From Nitrosomonas sp. (GTDB lineage Bacteria; Pseudomonadota; Gammaproteobacteria; Burkholderiales; Nitrosomonadaceae), in NCBI GenBank assembly GCA_019745325.1, contig JAIETK010000004.1:62001-126000 (forward strand): a DNA stretch of 64,000 bases, written 5' to 3'. The translations under genes and the position numbers were made by a program. Below the pieces are notes generated by a model. That model made no database searches and was not told where the DNA came from. It saw nothing but the letters and a program-made list of their open reading frames with translations. This document shows positions 1 to 8,593 of this stretch, in pieces (position 1 is the stretch's first letter; each line of letters opens with the position of its first letter).

Positions 1-45
1 GGTGGAGATATTGCGTTCCGGGAAGTTTTAGACAGAGGATTCTGA
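1..45 (+). CDS. possible 3' end of an upstream gene (partial)
   Basis: The first frame is open from the left edge for 14 codons and closes with TGA at 43-45. The residues GGDIAFREVLDRGF read like the C-terminus of a soluble protein. Too little is present to name a family, and the call rests only on an open frame, so it is weak. Confidence 0.25.
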   Translation, partial: GGDIAFREVLDRGF

Positions 46-81
46 TCCGGTATTTCCGGCGAATTCTTCGGGAAGCGTTAA

Positions 82-528
82 TCAATCGGTGGCGTTTGGG
101 GAAAAACGGATCGATACGATGCGCAACAAGATCAGCATAGTAATGGCAGCGATGTGAAGGCCGACTTCAACAAAGGTATAGTCTTTGTACCATAATCCGA
201 TCAATTCCCCGATCAATACGACCAGTGCGACGTCCAGAATAAAAGTCACTTTGACGCGCCCCAGCGATAAGTACGATTGCAAGATTCGAATCAGTTCGAG
301 CATGGCCAGGATCAGCACGATATCGACGATGATGTGCTCGGCAATTTGCGCCCAGCCGTTTTTCAGAATTTCCGGCAAGTTCAGCAATAAACTCAGCACG
401 CCCGCGGCAATCCACACATACAGTGCCAGCATCAAAACACCGACGATGAACTGAATCGTGCGCGCGTGCCAATCGCTATCAGTCAATAACAAAACATTTT
501 TCCTTTTTTCAATATCCTGACGAATCAT
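82..528 (-). CDS. PsiE-family (phosphate-starvation-inducible-like) membrane protein
   Basis: 148 aa. Four hydrophobic segments follow a short basic N-terminus, and the pattern AEHIIVDIVLILAMLELIRIL then SYLSLGRVKVTFILDVALV matches the PsiE/DUF family of small inner-membrane proteins. The ATG at 528 is chosen because GGGAG lies seven bases upstream; an upstream in-frame ATG at 558 has no such site. PsiE in E. coli is induced by phosphate starvation but its biochemical role is unknown, and nothing here suggests a Pho box. It stands alone, with the kinase operon downstream on the same strand. Confidence 0.7.
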   Translation of the reverse strand: MIRQDIEKRKNVLLLTDSDWHARTIQFIVGVLMLALYVWIAAGVLSLLLNLPEILKNGWAQIAEHIIVDIVLILAMLELIRILQSYLSLGRVKVTFILDVALVVLIGELIGLWYKDYTFVEVGLHIAAITMLILLRIVSIRFSPNATD

Positions 529-643
529 GATTTTCTCCCGTTTAAGCATGATAACCATTAAGATGCGTCATACTAACGCGGCAATATAAAAGTTTCGTGA
601 CACGACGGCTGCGTTCCATTTAACCGGATCGCGGCAATGAGGG

Positions 644-2704
644 TTACAAGGTGTACGCCGGGGATTGTAAAAAAGGGGGAAGAATGGCGTTATGCGGCGC
701 AGCCTGTTCGATCAGCAAGAGCGCTAGGTGCTTCTCCAGCAAACCGTCTTTGGCGTATTTTGCAACCAGGCGCCGTGCATCCCGAGCCCAGCGCATGTCG
801 CCGGTGAGCTGGTGCATCCTGAGTAATGCAAATACCCGAAGCACCGGATCTTTGGGTTTCTTTGCCAGTAGCGCGCGTACTTTGTAATGCGGCTGTGCCA
901 GGACATCATGCGCCAGCGACCAGAGCCATATGTGCCCCTTTTGCGCTTTGCCGAATGCTTCAAGCCGGGCTGACAGATCGGTTGGAATGGCCGCGATGCC
1001 GCATTGGACAAGCGCCAGTGTTGCCATCAACCGGAGAGATTCTGTTGAATCAGCAACGGTTTTGCGAGAGCCGGCAACCGTCTGGAATGACTCAAGACTG
1101 CGCAAAGCCCAACCGGCCAGAGGCGTTACGTCGACGTGATGGAAACTGCTGCCGTTAATCATGGTTGCCGCCGCCAGAATGGCAGTGAGAACTTCGGATT
1201 CATCCGTCAATAATCCAGCTGCCGTCAGGAATTTTTCAATTGCTTGCCGCTCGGCGACCGTGTCGGAACGCGCTCGTGCAATCCGGGCGGCAACTGCCGG
1301 TGTCAGCCAGCCGGACTCGGTTTGTCCTATTAAAACATCGGCGGCTGCCAACAGCTCAGTGTCTTCCAAAGTCACAGCCGCTCGCAGCGCGAACCAGGCG
1401 CGATGCAGTGGAAGTTCTGTGGATGGCTCGAGATTGCGTGTTTCTTCAAGCTTTGCTTCGAGCAGGGAACCAGTGGCATCAGACCAGCGCCGAGGCATTC
1501 TCCGTTTCCAATCCGCTGCGGCAAAAGTCTGCGCCAACACTGCAACTGATGGGAAACGCTGCTCCGGTTGTTTTGCTAACCCCCGGTTGATAACGGCTTC
1601 GACAGCGGACCAAGCGGCTACACCGCGACTGGCGAAAGGCAGCGGGGAGCGTTCCGCGATGTTGCGCAACAGCTTCTCATGAACCGCCGGTGTTTCGATC
1701 GGATGCAAGCCGGTCAGTAAGAGATATGCCATGACGCTGACAGCGTATTGTTCCGAAGCCGGATTTGCGGCAGGCGGGATCCGTCCGTCCAATAAAGCGC
1801 TTGCCATCTGCGGATCGTAGAATTGCGGAATGCCGGTGCGCAACGGATCGGTCGCATCACCGGTTTGATCAAGTAAGCGGGCGCTTCCAAAGTCAAGAAT
1901 GACGATACGTCCGTCGTCACCAGCCAAACAGTTGCCGGTGTGTATGTCGCCATGAAGGATGCCGCCGGCATGGAGTCTGGCGTAAGCTTCCAGCATTCTT
2001 GCGACGATTCCGTGAAGCCGGCGCCAGTCGCGGGCAGCGCGAGCGCGTTGCGCAGCGATTGCGATCGACACGCCGTCACACCATTCCATCGCGATAAATG
2101 CACGTTCCTGTTCGATGCCATGCGCCAGCAATCGCGGACTATCCATTCCCTGCAACCGATCCAGTATCTTTGCTTCCTTCTCGAATAGACCGAAAATTGC
2201 TGGCCGGTCCGCCTGGGAAATTTTCAGCGCAATCAATGTGCCGTCAGTTTGCCGGGCGCGGTAGATCTCGGTATCTTCCAAAGCGCGCACCAATACTTCG
2301 ATTTCATAGTCTGCAAATTCCTGCCCGGCGCCGAAAGCCGGCTCCGGAGATTGCACATCGGGAGAGTCGTGCGGAACCAGAATTCTAATCTCGACCAGAG
2401 TCGCCAGCGCGTCAAACGCCATATCCAGCATCGCCATCGGATCCTGGCCGTGCGTCTGGCTGAAACGCAAAATTGCATCGGTCAGTAGACTCGGTGTGTG
2501 AAATTCTTTAATCAGTTCGGCAAGGGGACGGGGTAAAAGCCGCGTAGTGATGCGAAATCCCGGGCGGGTGACAACGAATTGATCGTCCTCAACATAACCG
2601 ATTTTAGCTTGCAGCCGGGGTGACAACCCGGAAACCGGCAGCAGTTTTGCATCCGGCGGCAACACAAATAGCGTGGTCGTAAAACCAAATGACCCTGGAA
2701 TCAC
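644..2704 (-). CDS. Ser/Thr protein kinase fused to a helical, LanC-like-shaped C-terminal region
   Basis: 686 aa from the GTG at 2704, whose GTGA overlaps the stop of the HopA1-like gene; a TTG at 2746 is a weaker alternative. Residues 1-130 are an unassigned N-terminal domain. The kinase domain follows: lysine in IALKIS near 161, the catalytic loop HGDIHTGN near 251-258 and DFG near 272. Residues from about 415 to the end are helical and end in an alpha-toroid style (TGDMRWARDARRLVAKYA) recalling LanC-like cyclases, but I see none of the Cys/His zinc ligands of LanC. The kinase loop looks active. With a HopA1-like gene just upstream, a role in phosphorylating a peptide or protein substrate before elimination is an inference; a regulatory kinase is the main alternative. 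Confidence 0.7.
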   Translation of the reverse strand: MIPGSFGFTTTLFVLPPDAKLLPVSGLSPRLQAKIGYVEDDQFVVTRPGFRITTRLLPRPLAELIKEFHTPSLLTDAILRFSQTHGQDPMAMLDMAFDALATLVEIRILVPHDSPDVQSPEPAFGAGQEFADYEIEVLVRALEDTEIYRARQTDGTLIALKISQADRPAIFGLFEKEAKILDRLQGMDSPRLLAHGIEQERAFIAMEWCDGVSIAIAAQRARAARDWRRLHGIVARMLEAYARLHAGGILHGDIHTGNCLAGDDGRIVILDFGSARLLDQTGDATDPLRTGIPQFYDPQMASALLDGRIPPAANPASEQYAVSVMAYLLLTGLHPIETPAVHEKLLRNIAERSPLPFASRGVAAWSAVEAVINRGLAKQPEQRFPSVAVLAQTFAAADWKRRMPRRWSDATGSLLEAKLEETRNLEPSTELPLHRAWFALRAAVTLEDTELLAAADVLIGQTESGWLTPAVAARIARARSDTVAERQAIEKFLTAAGLLTDESEVLTAILAAATMINGSSFHHVDVTPLAGWALRSLESFQTVAGSRKTVADSTESLRLMATLALVQCGIAAIPTDLSARLEAFGKAQKGHIWLWSLAHDVLAQPHYKVRALLAKKPKDPVLRVFALLRMHQLTGDMRWARDARRLVAKYAKDGLLEKHLALLLIEQAAPHNAILPPFLQSPAYTL

Positions 2705-3465
2705 GACGGGTTCATTTTCCAGAAATCTTGGGCAACTGGAACCCAACGGTCGGGATCAATACCGGAATTGCGAAGACCGGTTAATGCGATAGCGACGTGA
2801 TCGGCGCCGGGATCCGCAGCGGATATAACCAGACTGGCCGCCAGGCGTTTGGTTATCCAGGATCGCCAACTGACCGCCGATGCTCCCACGGGAGGATCGA
2901 TCCCAGAGGAAACCAGGCCGTTTCCGGCAATTTCCGCAGTGAACGGTACGCCTTGCGCCGGGCAGCCTTGCAATGATTTATCAAGCGCTGCCGCGACCTG
3001 CAACATGTGAGCATCGTTATCAAAGTAAGCGACGATTTTGTCGGGCCGCAACAGTCCTTCGATGCCTCGTCCGACTTTAAAAGACCGGACTTCGTTGCGG
3101 ACAAACTGTTCAGCGATGATTGGAAAAGCATCGCTCAAGGCTTCCGGTTTTGGACTGACATACAGTTTGCAAGCCGTCGAAAGATGTTGCGGTAGTTCCG
3201 TTCTCGCAAAAGAATACCAACCGGAGAGTGAATGAGCGTCATAACCGGCTTCCAGCAGGCGGCGGATATGCGCGCCTTTTGTTAAACTCAAAATTGCCAG
3301 AGGATCGTCATCGGGACCGAAATCGCGTTCAATTGCCGGAGTGCATGGCGCGGTACCGAAACGATAGAGCCAGCGCGCGACCACTGCAGGTTCAGTGCAG
3401 GTGCCTGCAGCGGCCATGCGGATAGCGGCCAGAGACAATGCCGCGATACGATTGCACGCCGCCAT
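2701..3465 (-). CDS. HopA1-like protein (putative phospho-Ser/Thr lyase partner)
   Basis: 254 aa. The pattern from about residue 99 to 214 fits the HopA1 family: LYVSPKP, then SFKVG (K130), RPDKIVAYF (about 141-149), GVPFTAEIAGNGLVSSGIDPP and SWRSWIT. HopA1 domains occur in type III effectors and also in bacterial RiPP clusters (class V lanthipeptide and thioviridamide type), where they pair with a kinase-like enzyme to dehydrate Ser/Thr. Here the gene lies 12 bp downstream of the small-protein gene and overlaps the kinase gene by GTGA, so the three are one transcription and translation unit. The N-terminal 95 residues are helical and unassigned. No secretion signal is visible. Confidence 0.6.
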   Translation of the reverse strand: MAACNRIAALSLAAIRMAAAGTCTEPAVVARWLYRFGTAPCTPAIERDFGPDDDPLAILSLTKGAHIRRLLEAGYDAHSLSGWYSFARTELPQHLSTACKLYVSPKPEALSDAFPIIAEQFVRNEVRSFKVGRGIEGLLRPDKIVAYFDNDAHMLQVAAALDKSLQGCPAQGVPFTAEIAGNGLVSSGIDPPVGASAVSWRSWITKRLAASLVISAADPGADHVAIALTGLRNSGIDPDRWVPVAQDFWKMNPS

Positions 3466-3477
3466 GGCCGGATTCGT

Positions 3478-4056
3478 CTAACCCAGACTCTTCAATGCCT
3501 CTTGCAATTGCGTGCGGACAGTGTCCACTTCAGCGCCTCGGGGTGCCTGTGCAGCCGCGACCTTATCGACATACGCCACGGTCTGCGCCAGTTGCTTTCT
3601 GAGCCGGTGCAATTCCGTTACTCGATGAACCGAAATGCCGGTATGAACCACTGGGGTCAAGGTCGGCGGTATGGTTTCGTAAGAAGTCCCTCCACAATCG
3701 GGATTGGGTAACCCGACACTGCCTCCGCCGCCGAGCGATGCAAATGCGGCGCTGGCAACCACGGCAGCACCGATCTCATGAATGGCTGAACGGATAATAG
3801 GATTGCCGCCGACGTCGTTTTGCACGAATGCGCGCGCAACTTCGTCAAATTTTTTGGCTTTAACAGCTTCGGTAATCGTTCCGCGAACGGCTTCGATCAA
3901 TCCGAGATTCACGAGAACACTGGCAACCGGTGAAATCGGCGAGGGCGGTGTTTCGTCATCCGGTCCGGGCAGCCATGTTCCGCCACGGCCTCCGCCACTG
4001 ATACTGATTGCTAAATCTTTGATGAGAAAATCTTGTTTGGCGAATTTCTTGCTCAT
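3478..4056 (-). CDS. unrecognised 192-aa protein, candidate substrate of the kinase/HopA1 pair
   Basis: The start at 4056 follows GGAGG with five-base spacing. The N-terminus MSKKFAKQDFLIKDLAISIS is leader-like and runs into a glycine stretch (GGGRGGTW) and a Pro/Asp-rich segment. Residues 45-110 are Ala-rich helical. At 109-140 a Gly-rich turn leads to LPNPDCGGTSYETIPP and TLTPVVHTG, which holds the only cysteine (C121) and a cluster of Thr/Ser. The last 50 residues look like a coiled coil. No family was recognised. Position as first gene of the operon, the leader-like start and the single Cys beside Ser/Thr fit a modified precursor, but at 192 aa it is long for one; a structural or regulatory partner is equally possible. 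Confidence 0.6.
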   Translation of the reverse strand: MSKKFAKQDFLIKDLAISISGGGRGGTWLPGPDDETPPSPISPVASVLVNLGLIEAVRGTITEAVKAKKFDEVARAFVQNDVGGNPIIRSAIHEIGAAVVASAAFASLGGGGSVGLPNPDCGGTSYETIPPTLTPVVHTGISVHRVTELHRLRKQLAQTVAYVDKVAAAQAPRGAEVDTVRTQLQEALKSLG

Positions 4057-4107
4057 GACAACCTCCATTGTTGTATGGTTACATGTACATAAAGCCACAG
4101 GTAGGAT

Positions 4108-4124
4108 AGGAAAAAGCTTTTCCT
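4108..4124. promoter_or_regulatory. 17-bp palindrome upstream of the kinase/HopA1 operon
   Basis: AGGAAAA and TTTTCCT flank a three-base AGC centre, 52 bp upstream of the start of the 192-aa protein. It is not followed by a T tract on either strand, so an operator fits better than a terminator. No clear -35/-10 pair was identified around it. Confidence 0.25.
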
Positions 4125-4259
4125 AAGATTGAACATACTGAAAGTCTCTAATGTTGTCAAATAATTGGCGTGGTAAACGGATAATTTCCTTGAACTGCCG
4201 TTAGCCGCGTCAATTAACCCATGATACGATGCGCAAGTTTTGACAACGATTGATCAGCC

Positions 4260-5435
4260 ATGACCATTGATCCCGGGATACTCGCGTTGCATGCCGACAT
4301 GCAACGCTGGCGCAGACACATCCACCAGCATCCGGAAACGGCTTTTGAAGAAGCCGCGACGGCCCAACTGATTGCGAAGCAACTTCACAATGCCGGTATC
4401 GAAGTGCATCAGGGGTTGGCGAAAACCGGCGTCGTCGGCGTGCTGCGCCGTGGCAACAGCCGCAACAGCATTGCGCTGCGCGCCGATATGGATGCGCTGT
4501 ATATCCAGGAACAAAACCGCTTCGATCACGCGTCATGTCACAAAGGCAAAATGCACGCCTGCGGCCACGACGGGCATTGCGCCATGCTGCTCGGTGCCGC
4601 TCACTATTTGGCTAAGCATGGCCGCTTCGACGGTACCGTGTATTTTATTTTCCAGCCGGCGGAAGAATGCCGTGCCGGGGCGTTGCAAATGATCGACGAA
4701 GGCTTGTTCGAACAATTTCCGGCGCAACGGGTGTTCGGCATGCATAATTTCCCGGATGTCCCAGTGGGGCATTTCGCCGTCAAAACCGGGCCGATGATGG
4801 CGTCGTTCGATTGCTTCGAAATCACACTGAAAGGCCAAGCCACGCATGCCGCCATGCCGCATCTCGGCAACGATGTGCTGGTTGCCTCGGCGCACCTGGT
4901 CACGCAACTGCAAACCATCGTCAGCCGCCGGATCGACCCCGCCGATGCTGCAGTGGTCAGTGTCACGCAAATACACGGCGGCAATACCTGGAACGCACTG
5001 CCGGATTCCGCCGTCATTCGCGGTACTTTCCGCAGCTTCAAAAATTCCGTGCGCGAGCAACTGGAACAAGGTATCCGCCAATTGGCGCAAAGTGTCGCGC
5101 AGGGTTTTGGAATTCACGCCGGCATCCTGTTTAACCCCGAAAACCCGGGTTATCCGGTTACCATCAACAGCCCCGCCGAAACCGCCGGCGCCACTCGCGC
5201 CGCAATTGCCGTCGCCGGTGAGCAATGCGTCGATACCGCACCAACTCCCAGCATGGGCGCCGAGGACTTCGCCTTCATGCTGCAACAAAAGCCGGGTTGC
5301 TACATCTGGATCGGCAATGGCAATACGCAAGGCAACTGCTTGTTGCACAATCCTAATTATGATTTTAACGATGACATTCTGCCGCTGGGCGCGGCGTACT
5401 GGGTCCGGCTGGTGGAGAATGAATTACCTGGCTAG
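4260..5435 (+). CDS. M20-family amidohydrolase (hippurate / N-acyl-amino-acid hydrolase type)
   Basis: 391 aa, a usual length for the M20D group. It should hydrolyse N-acyl or indole-conjugated amino acids with a two-metal site in the cytoplasm. Visible metal motifs are HACGHDGH (C101, H103), the PAEE pair near 135-136 and MHNFPD. The lid domain motif GQATHAAMPHLGNDVL is present, and GAEDFAFML carries the C-terminal region before the last ligand near LHNPNYDFND. The start has no strong ribosome site. The TAG stop lies within the first bases of a MITE-like repeat. Substrate cannot be told from sequence. Confidence 0.88.
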   Translation: MTIDPGILALHADMQRWRRHIHQHPETAFEEAATAQLIAKQLHNAGIEVHQGLAKTGVVGVLRRGNSRNSIALRADMDALYIQEQNRFDHASCHKGKMHACGHDGHCAMLLGAAHYLAKHGRFDGTVYFIFQPAEECRAGALQMIDEGLFEQFPAQRVFGMHNFPDVPVGHFAVKTGPMMASFDCFEITLKGQATHAAMPHLGNDVLVASAHLVTQLQTIVSRRIDPADAAVVSVTQIHGGNTWNALPDSAVIRGTFRSFKNSVREQLEQGIRQLAQSVAQGFGIHAGILFNPENPGYPVTINSPAETAGATRAAIAVAGEQCVDTAPTPSMGAEDFAFMLQQKPGCYIWIGNGNTQGNCLLHNPNYDFNDDILPLGAAYWVRLVENELPG

Positions 5436-5581
5436 GAGAGCGCTGATTAATTGACTATACGAGCGAATCACTTCGTTGCGCGGCACTCGCTTCCTCGCCT
5501 ATCTTGTTGATATGTCTCGATTGCTGCGTTCCGTGCGCCTCGCGCTTCATCTCGTTCGTCGAATTAATTAGCGCTTCCCTA
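5433..5581. mobile_element. MITE-like element, copy 1
   Basis: 149 bp. The ends are inverted: TAGGAGAGCGCTGATTAATT on the left and, reversed, TAGGGAAGCGCTAATTAATT on the right. A second copy of the same length, roughly four-fifths identical, lies at 7489-7637 in the same orientation. It has no coding capacity. Its outer TA forms part of the TAG stop codon of the amidohydrolase, which suits a TA-targeting (IS630/Tc1-type) element; that family assignment is inference. Confidence 0.7.
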
Positions 5582-5748
5582 GGGCGATGGCCGGATAATC
5601 CGCCGCTTTTCAAAAAATTGCTTGTCAAGTTGGTTTTCCGCTCAGTAAACTGCGCCCGTTCATTGAGGAAGCGCAGCGATTTTTCAAAACTTCCTCAACA
5701 TGAATGGAATGGCGCTGAATATTTTCCACCTTTACAGGAGCTGCGTTT

Positions 5749-7491
5749 ATGTTCGATCGTCCCTGGTACAAATTACCCCTGCCGCTGGCGCTATTGAAAT
5801 TGGTTCAATTCCGCAACAAATTGCGCGAAGAAAATCTGCATGACACCTCGACGTTACCGAATCGCGGCGATTTGCCCAAGCCATGGCCCGATCGGAAAGG
5901 CACGCATCAGTACTGGCGCACGGCGGATGGCAGTTTTAACGATTTAAAGCAACCGGAAATGGGCATGGCAGGCACGCGTTTCGGGCGCAACGTGCCGCTG
6001 AGCGAGGTCAAGGCCGACGAGCAAACGTTGCATCGCCCCAGTGCCCGGAAAGTCAGTCAGGCTTTGCTGACGCGCGACCAATTCATTCCGGCGACGATTC
6101 TGAACGTTCATGCAGCCTCGTGGATTCAATTCCAAACACACGACTGGTTTTCGCATGGCACCAATCAGCCCGGCAATCAATGGAAAGTGCCTGTTGAGAC
6201 GGATGATCCGTGGCCGCAAGACCAGCGCCCGATGAAAGTCGACAAAACCTTGGCGGATCGCAGCCGCCCGGCGAATGCCGTTCCGCCGTCGTTTATCAAT
6301 ACCGAAACGCACTGGCGGGATGCCTCGCAGATTTATGGCAGCAATCAGGAAATGATCGACAAATTGCGTTCACACAGCGACGGCAAAATGCGCATTGAAG
6401 CCAACGGCTATTTGCCGCTTGAGAAAGAGATTGATCTAGTGGCGTTTCCTGGCACTTGGTGGTTCGGCTTGAGCATGCTGCATACACTATTCGTGAAAGA
6501 GCACAACAGCATTTGCGATTGCCTCAAGCAAGCTTATCCGCAATGGGACGACGAACAGTTGTTCAATCATGCGCGGCTGATCAATGCTGCGCTGATCGCT
6601 AAGATTCACACGGTGGAGTGGACACCGGCAATCCTGCCGCACCCGGCGACGGCGTTAGCGATGCGCATCAACTGGTGGGGGATTTTGGGACAGCGGTTCA
6701 AGAGAATGTTCGGGCGGGTTGGTACTGGCGAGGTTCTCAGCGGTATCATCGGTTCGACGCCTGAGCACCATGCCGCGCCGTATTACCTGACCGAAGAATT
6801 CGTATCGGTTTACCGCATGCACCCGCTGGTGCCGGATCAGTTTGACTTTTATTCGCATCAAACCGGCGAACCGATCGCCAGCAAACCCTTCATGGAAGGA
6901 TTTGATAAAAAAACCCGCGCGATGATGCAGGAAATCGGCATGGAGAATCTGTTCTATTCGTTTGGAATCAACCATCCCGGCGCGTTGACGTTGCACAATT
7001 ATCCGAATTTCCTGCGCAAGCTGGTGAAGGAAAACGGCGAAGCCTTCGATCTTGCCGCCGTCGATATTCTGCGCGACAGAGAGCGTGGCGTGCCGCGTTA
7101 TAACCGTTTTCGCGAGCTGGTCGGGCGCGGGCGCATCAATTCGTTCGAAGAAATTACCAGTAATCCGCAATGGGCCGAAGAGCTGCGCAAGGTTTACGAT
7201 AACGATATCAACCAGGTCGACTTGATGGTCGGGCTCTACGCGGAGGACATACCGGAAGGCTTCGGATTCAGTGAAACGGCGTTCCGGGTTTTCATTCTGA
7301 TGGCGTCACGCCGCCTCAAAAGCGACCGCTTCTTTACCAAGGATTACCGCGCCGAAGTTTATACACAGCAAGGCCTGGATTGGATTGAAGACAATACGAT
7401 GCTGACCGTGCTGCGCCGCCATCACCCCGGATTGTCCCCGGCTCTTGACGGCATCCAAAACGCATTTGCGCCGTGGCGGCGGATTAAGTAA
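5749..7491 (+). CDS. animal-type haem peroxidase (prostaglandin-synthase-like)
   Basis: 580 aa. The animal haem peroxidase/cyclooxygenase fold is shown by NVHAASWIQFQTHDWFSH (distal His in QTHDW), TPEHHAAPYYLTEEFVSVYRMHPLVPD (proximal His in YRMHPL) and FGFSETAFRVFILMASRRL. Such proteins oxidise fatty acids or other substrates with peroxide or oxygen; homologues occur in Nitrosomonas and Nitrosospira. There is no signal peptide, although a short hydrophobic patch near residues 9-20 could bind membrane. AGGAG precedes the ATG by eight bases. The TAA stop coincides with the start of MITE copy 2, so the gene is bracketed by direct copies of the repeat. The exact substrate is unknown. Confidence 0.88.
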   Translation: MFDRPWYKLPLPLALLKLVQFRNKLREENLHDTSTLPNRGDLPKPWPDRKGTHQYWRTADGSFNDLKQPEMGMAGTRFGRNVPLSEVKADEQTLHRPSARKVSQALLTRDQFIPATILNVHAASWIQFQTHDWFSHGTNQPGNQWKVPVETDDPWPQDQRPMKVDKTLADRSRPANAVPPSFINTETHWRDASQIYGSNQEMIDKLRSHSDGKMRIEANGYLPLEKEIDLVAFPGTWWFGLSMLHTLFVKEHNSICDCLKQAYPQWDDEQLFNHARLINAALIAKIHTVEWTPAILPHPATALAMRINWWGILGQRFKRMFGRVGTGEVLSGIIGSTPEHHAAPYYLTEEFVSVYRMHPLVPDQFDFYSHQTGEPIASKPFMEGFDKKTRAMMQEIGMENLFYSFGINHPGALTLHNYPNFLRKLVKENGEAFDLAAVDILRDRERGVPRYNRFRELVGRGRINSFEEITSNPQWAEELRKVYDNDINQVDLMVGLYAEDIPEGFGFSETAFRVFILMASRRLKSDRFFTKDYRAEVYTQQGLDWIEDNTMLTVLRRHHPGLSPALDGIQNAFAPWRRIK

Positions 7492-7637
7492 GGTAAACAC
7501 TGATTAATTGATTGCGCGAACGCATCACTTCGTTGCGCGGTACTCGCTCCCTCGCCTATCTGATTGATAGGCCCCGGTTGCTGTGTTCGTGCGCCTCGTG
7601 CTTCATTCCGTTCACCGAATTAATCAGCGTTCCCTTA
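7489..7637. mobile_element. MITE-like element, copy 2
   Basis: 149 bp, same orientation as copy 1. The left end TAAGGTAAACACTGATTAATT and the reversed right end TAAGGGAACGCTGATTAATT are near-inverted. The central block with CACTTCGTTGCGCGG, ACTCGCT and CTCGCCTATCT is shared with copy 1. Its first three bases are the TAA stop codon of the peroxidase gene. No ORF of its own. Confidence 0.7.
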
Positions 7638-7690
7638 AGCCATCACCAATAGCTCGGCTAAGCCCGGCATCATTCGGAGAAAGGAGCGGA

Positions 7691-8593
7691 ATGCAAAAGC
7701 GGAAAGCTATTCTGAAAGCAGGTGCTTTCGCGGGTTTTATGGGTGCGGTGGCATTTGTTGTGTATGCCGTTTTTAGCTCCAGCAGCTCAACAGCCGCGAT
7801 TGGTCTGATATTTATCCCTTTTTATGGTTTCTTGGGAGCGGGTATATGCTGGGCTTTGGTTTACAGCGCTTTTGCTTGGTATGATCTACGTTCCGGCAAT
7901 GCTTCGTGGCGCAGCGGGCATGTACTTTTTGCGACAATGTTTTCAGCCTCATTCCTGCTTGCAGGGCTAGGTTTTCTTTTACAACAGAATGCGCGTTCGA
8001 TTGCGGAAAACCCAACTTCCACGCCAGATGCTCTAATGGAAGTCAGTCAACGCTGGGTTCCCTGGGGACGCCGGGAGATGGATGCCGCGTTGGCGCGGCA
8101 TCCATCGACGCCGCAGGAACTTCTCGGCAGACTGGTGGATTCCGGCGACGATGCCGTGGTGCAACAGGTTGGTGCAAATCCCAATACGCCGCTAGTGATT
8201 CTGGAAAAGATCGCCGCCGGGCCGCTCACGTATGAGCGGGTTGCGGGATTGGCGGGCAACCGCAATATTTCACGGGCGATCATGGAAAAACTGCTGGCGG
8301 CAGCGAATCACGATGTTAATACTTCCGATCCGGTTCGTCTGAGTTTATACAAAACCTACGTATTGGCTGCGCTCGCCGCCAATGCCGCGCTACCGCAAGA
8401 TCTTTTCGATCGGCTGGCTGCAATCGACGCGCCGGTGCATTTTCTGGTGCTCGCGATCGTCAATGCGCCTCACGCTAACTGCGAGCAACTGTCCCGGTTG
8501 CTGAGTTCCGAACCTTCGCTGGAGAATGCCAGTTTATATCATACCGTGGTGAGAAAACTGCGCGAGAAGGGTTGCCCGGAGGAAGATTTATAG
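7691..8593 (+). CDS. membrane protein with leucine-rich-repeat-variant (LRV) repeats
   Basis: 300 aa from the ATG at 7691, preceded by AAAGGAGCGGA. Three hydrophobic helices fill residues about 8-105 (AGFMGAVAFVVYAVF, IGLIFIPFYGFLGAGICWALVYSAF, LFATMFSASFLLAGLGFLL). The rest is a run of short repeats of the LRV type: ARHPSTPQELLGRLVDSGDDAVVQQVGANPNTPLVILEKIA, then AGNRNISRAIMEKLLAAANH and AANAALPQDLFDRLAAI. LRV repeats form a protein-binding solenoid. The function is unknown. The gene lies just after MITE copy 2. Confidence 0.65.
   Translation: MQKRKAILKAGAFAGFMGAVAFVVYAVFSSSSSTAAIGLIFIPFYGFLGAGICWALVYSAFAWYDLRSGNASWRSGHVLFATMFSASFLLAGLGFLLQQNARSIAENPTSTPDALMEVSQRWVPWGRREMDAALARHPSTPQELLGRLVDSGDDAVVQQVGANPNTPLVILEKIAAGPLTYERVAGLAGNRNISRAIMEKLLAAANHDVNTSDPVRLSLYKTYVLAALAANAALPQDLFDRLAAIDAPVHFLVLAIVNAPHANCEQLSRLLSSEPSLENASLYHTVVRKLREKGCPEEDL

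Noticed and set aside
4533..5348. 271-codon minus-strand open frame inside the amidohydrolase gene
   Set aside because: Antisense shadow of a well-supported M20 gene; its translation shows no domain.
5504..5797. 97-codon open frame crossing MITE copy 1 and the peroxidase start
   Set aside because: It lies mostly in the repeat and overlaps the real start and ribosome site of the peroxidase gene.
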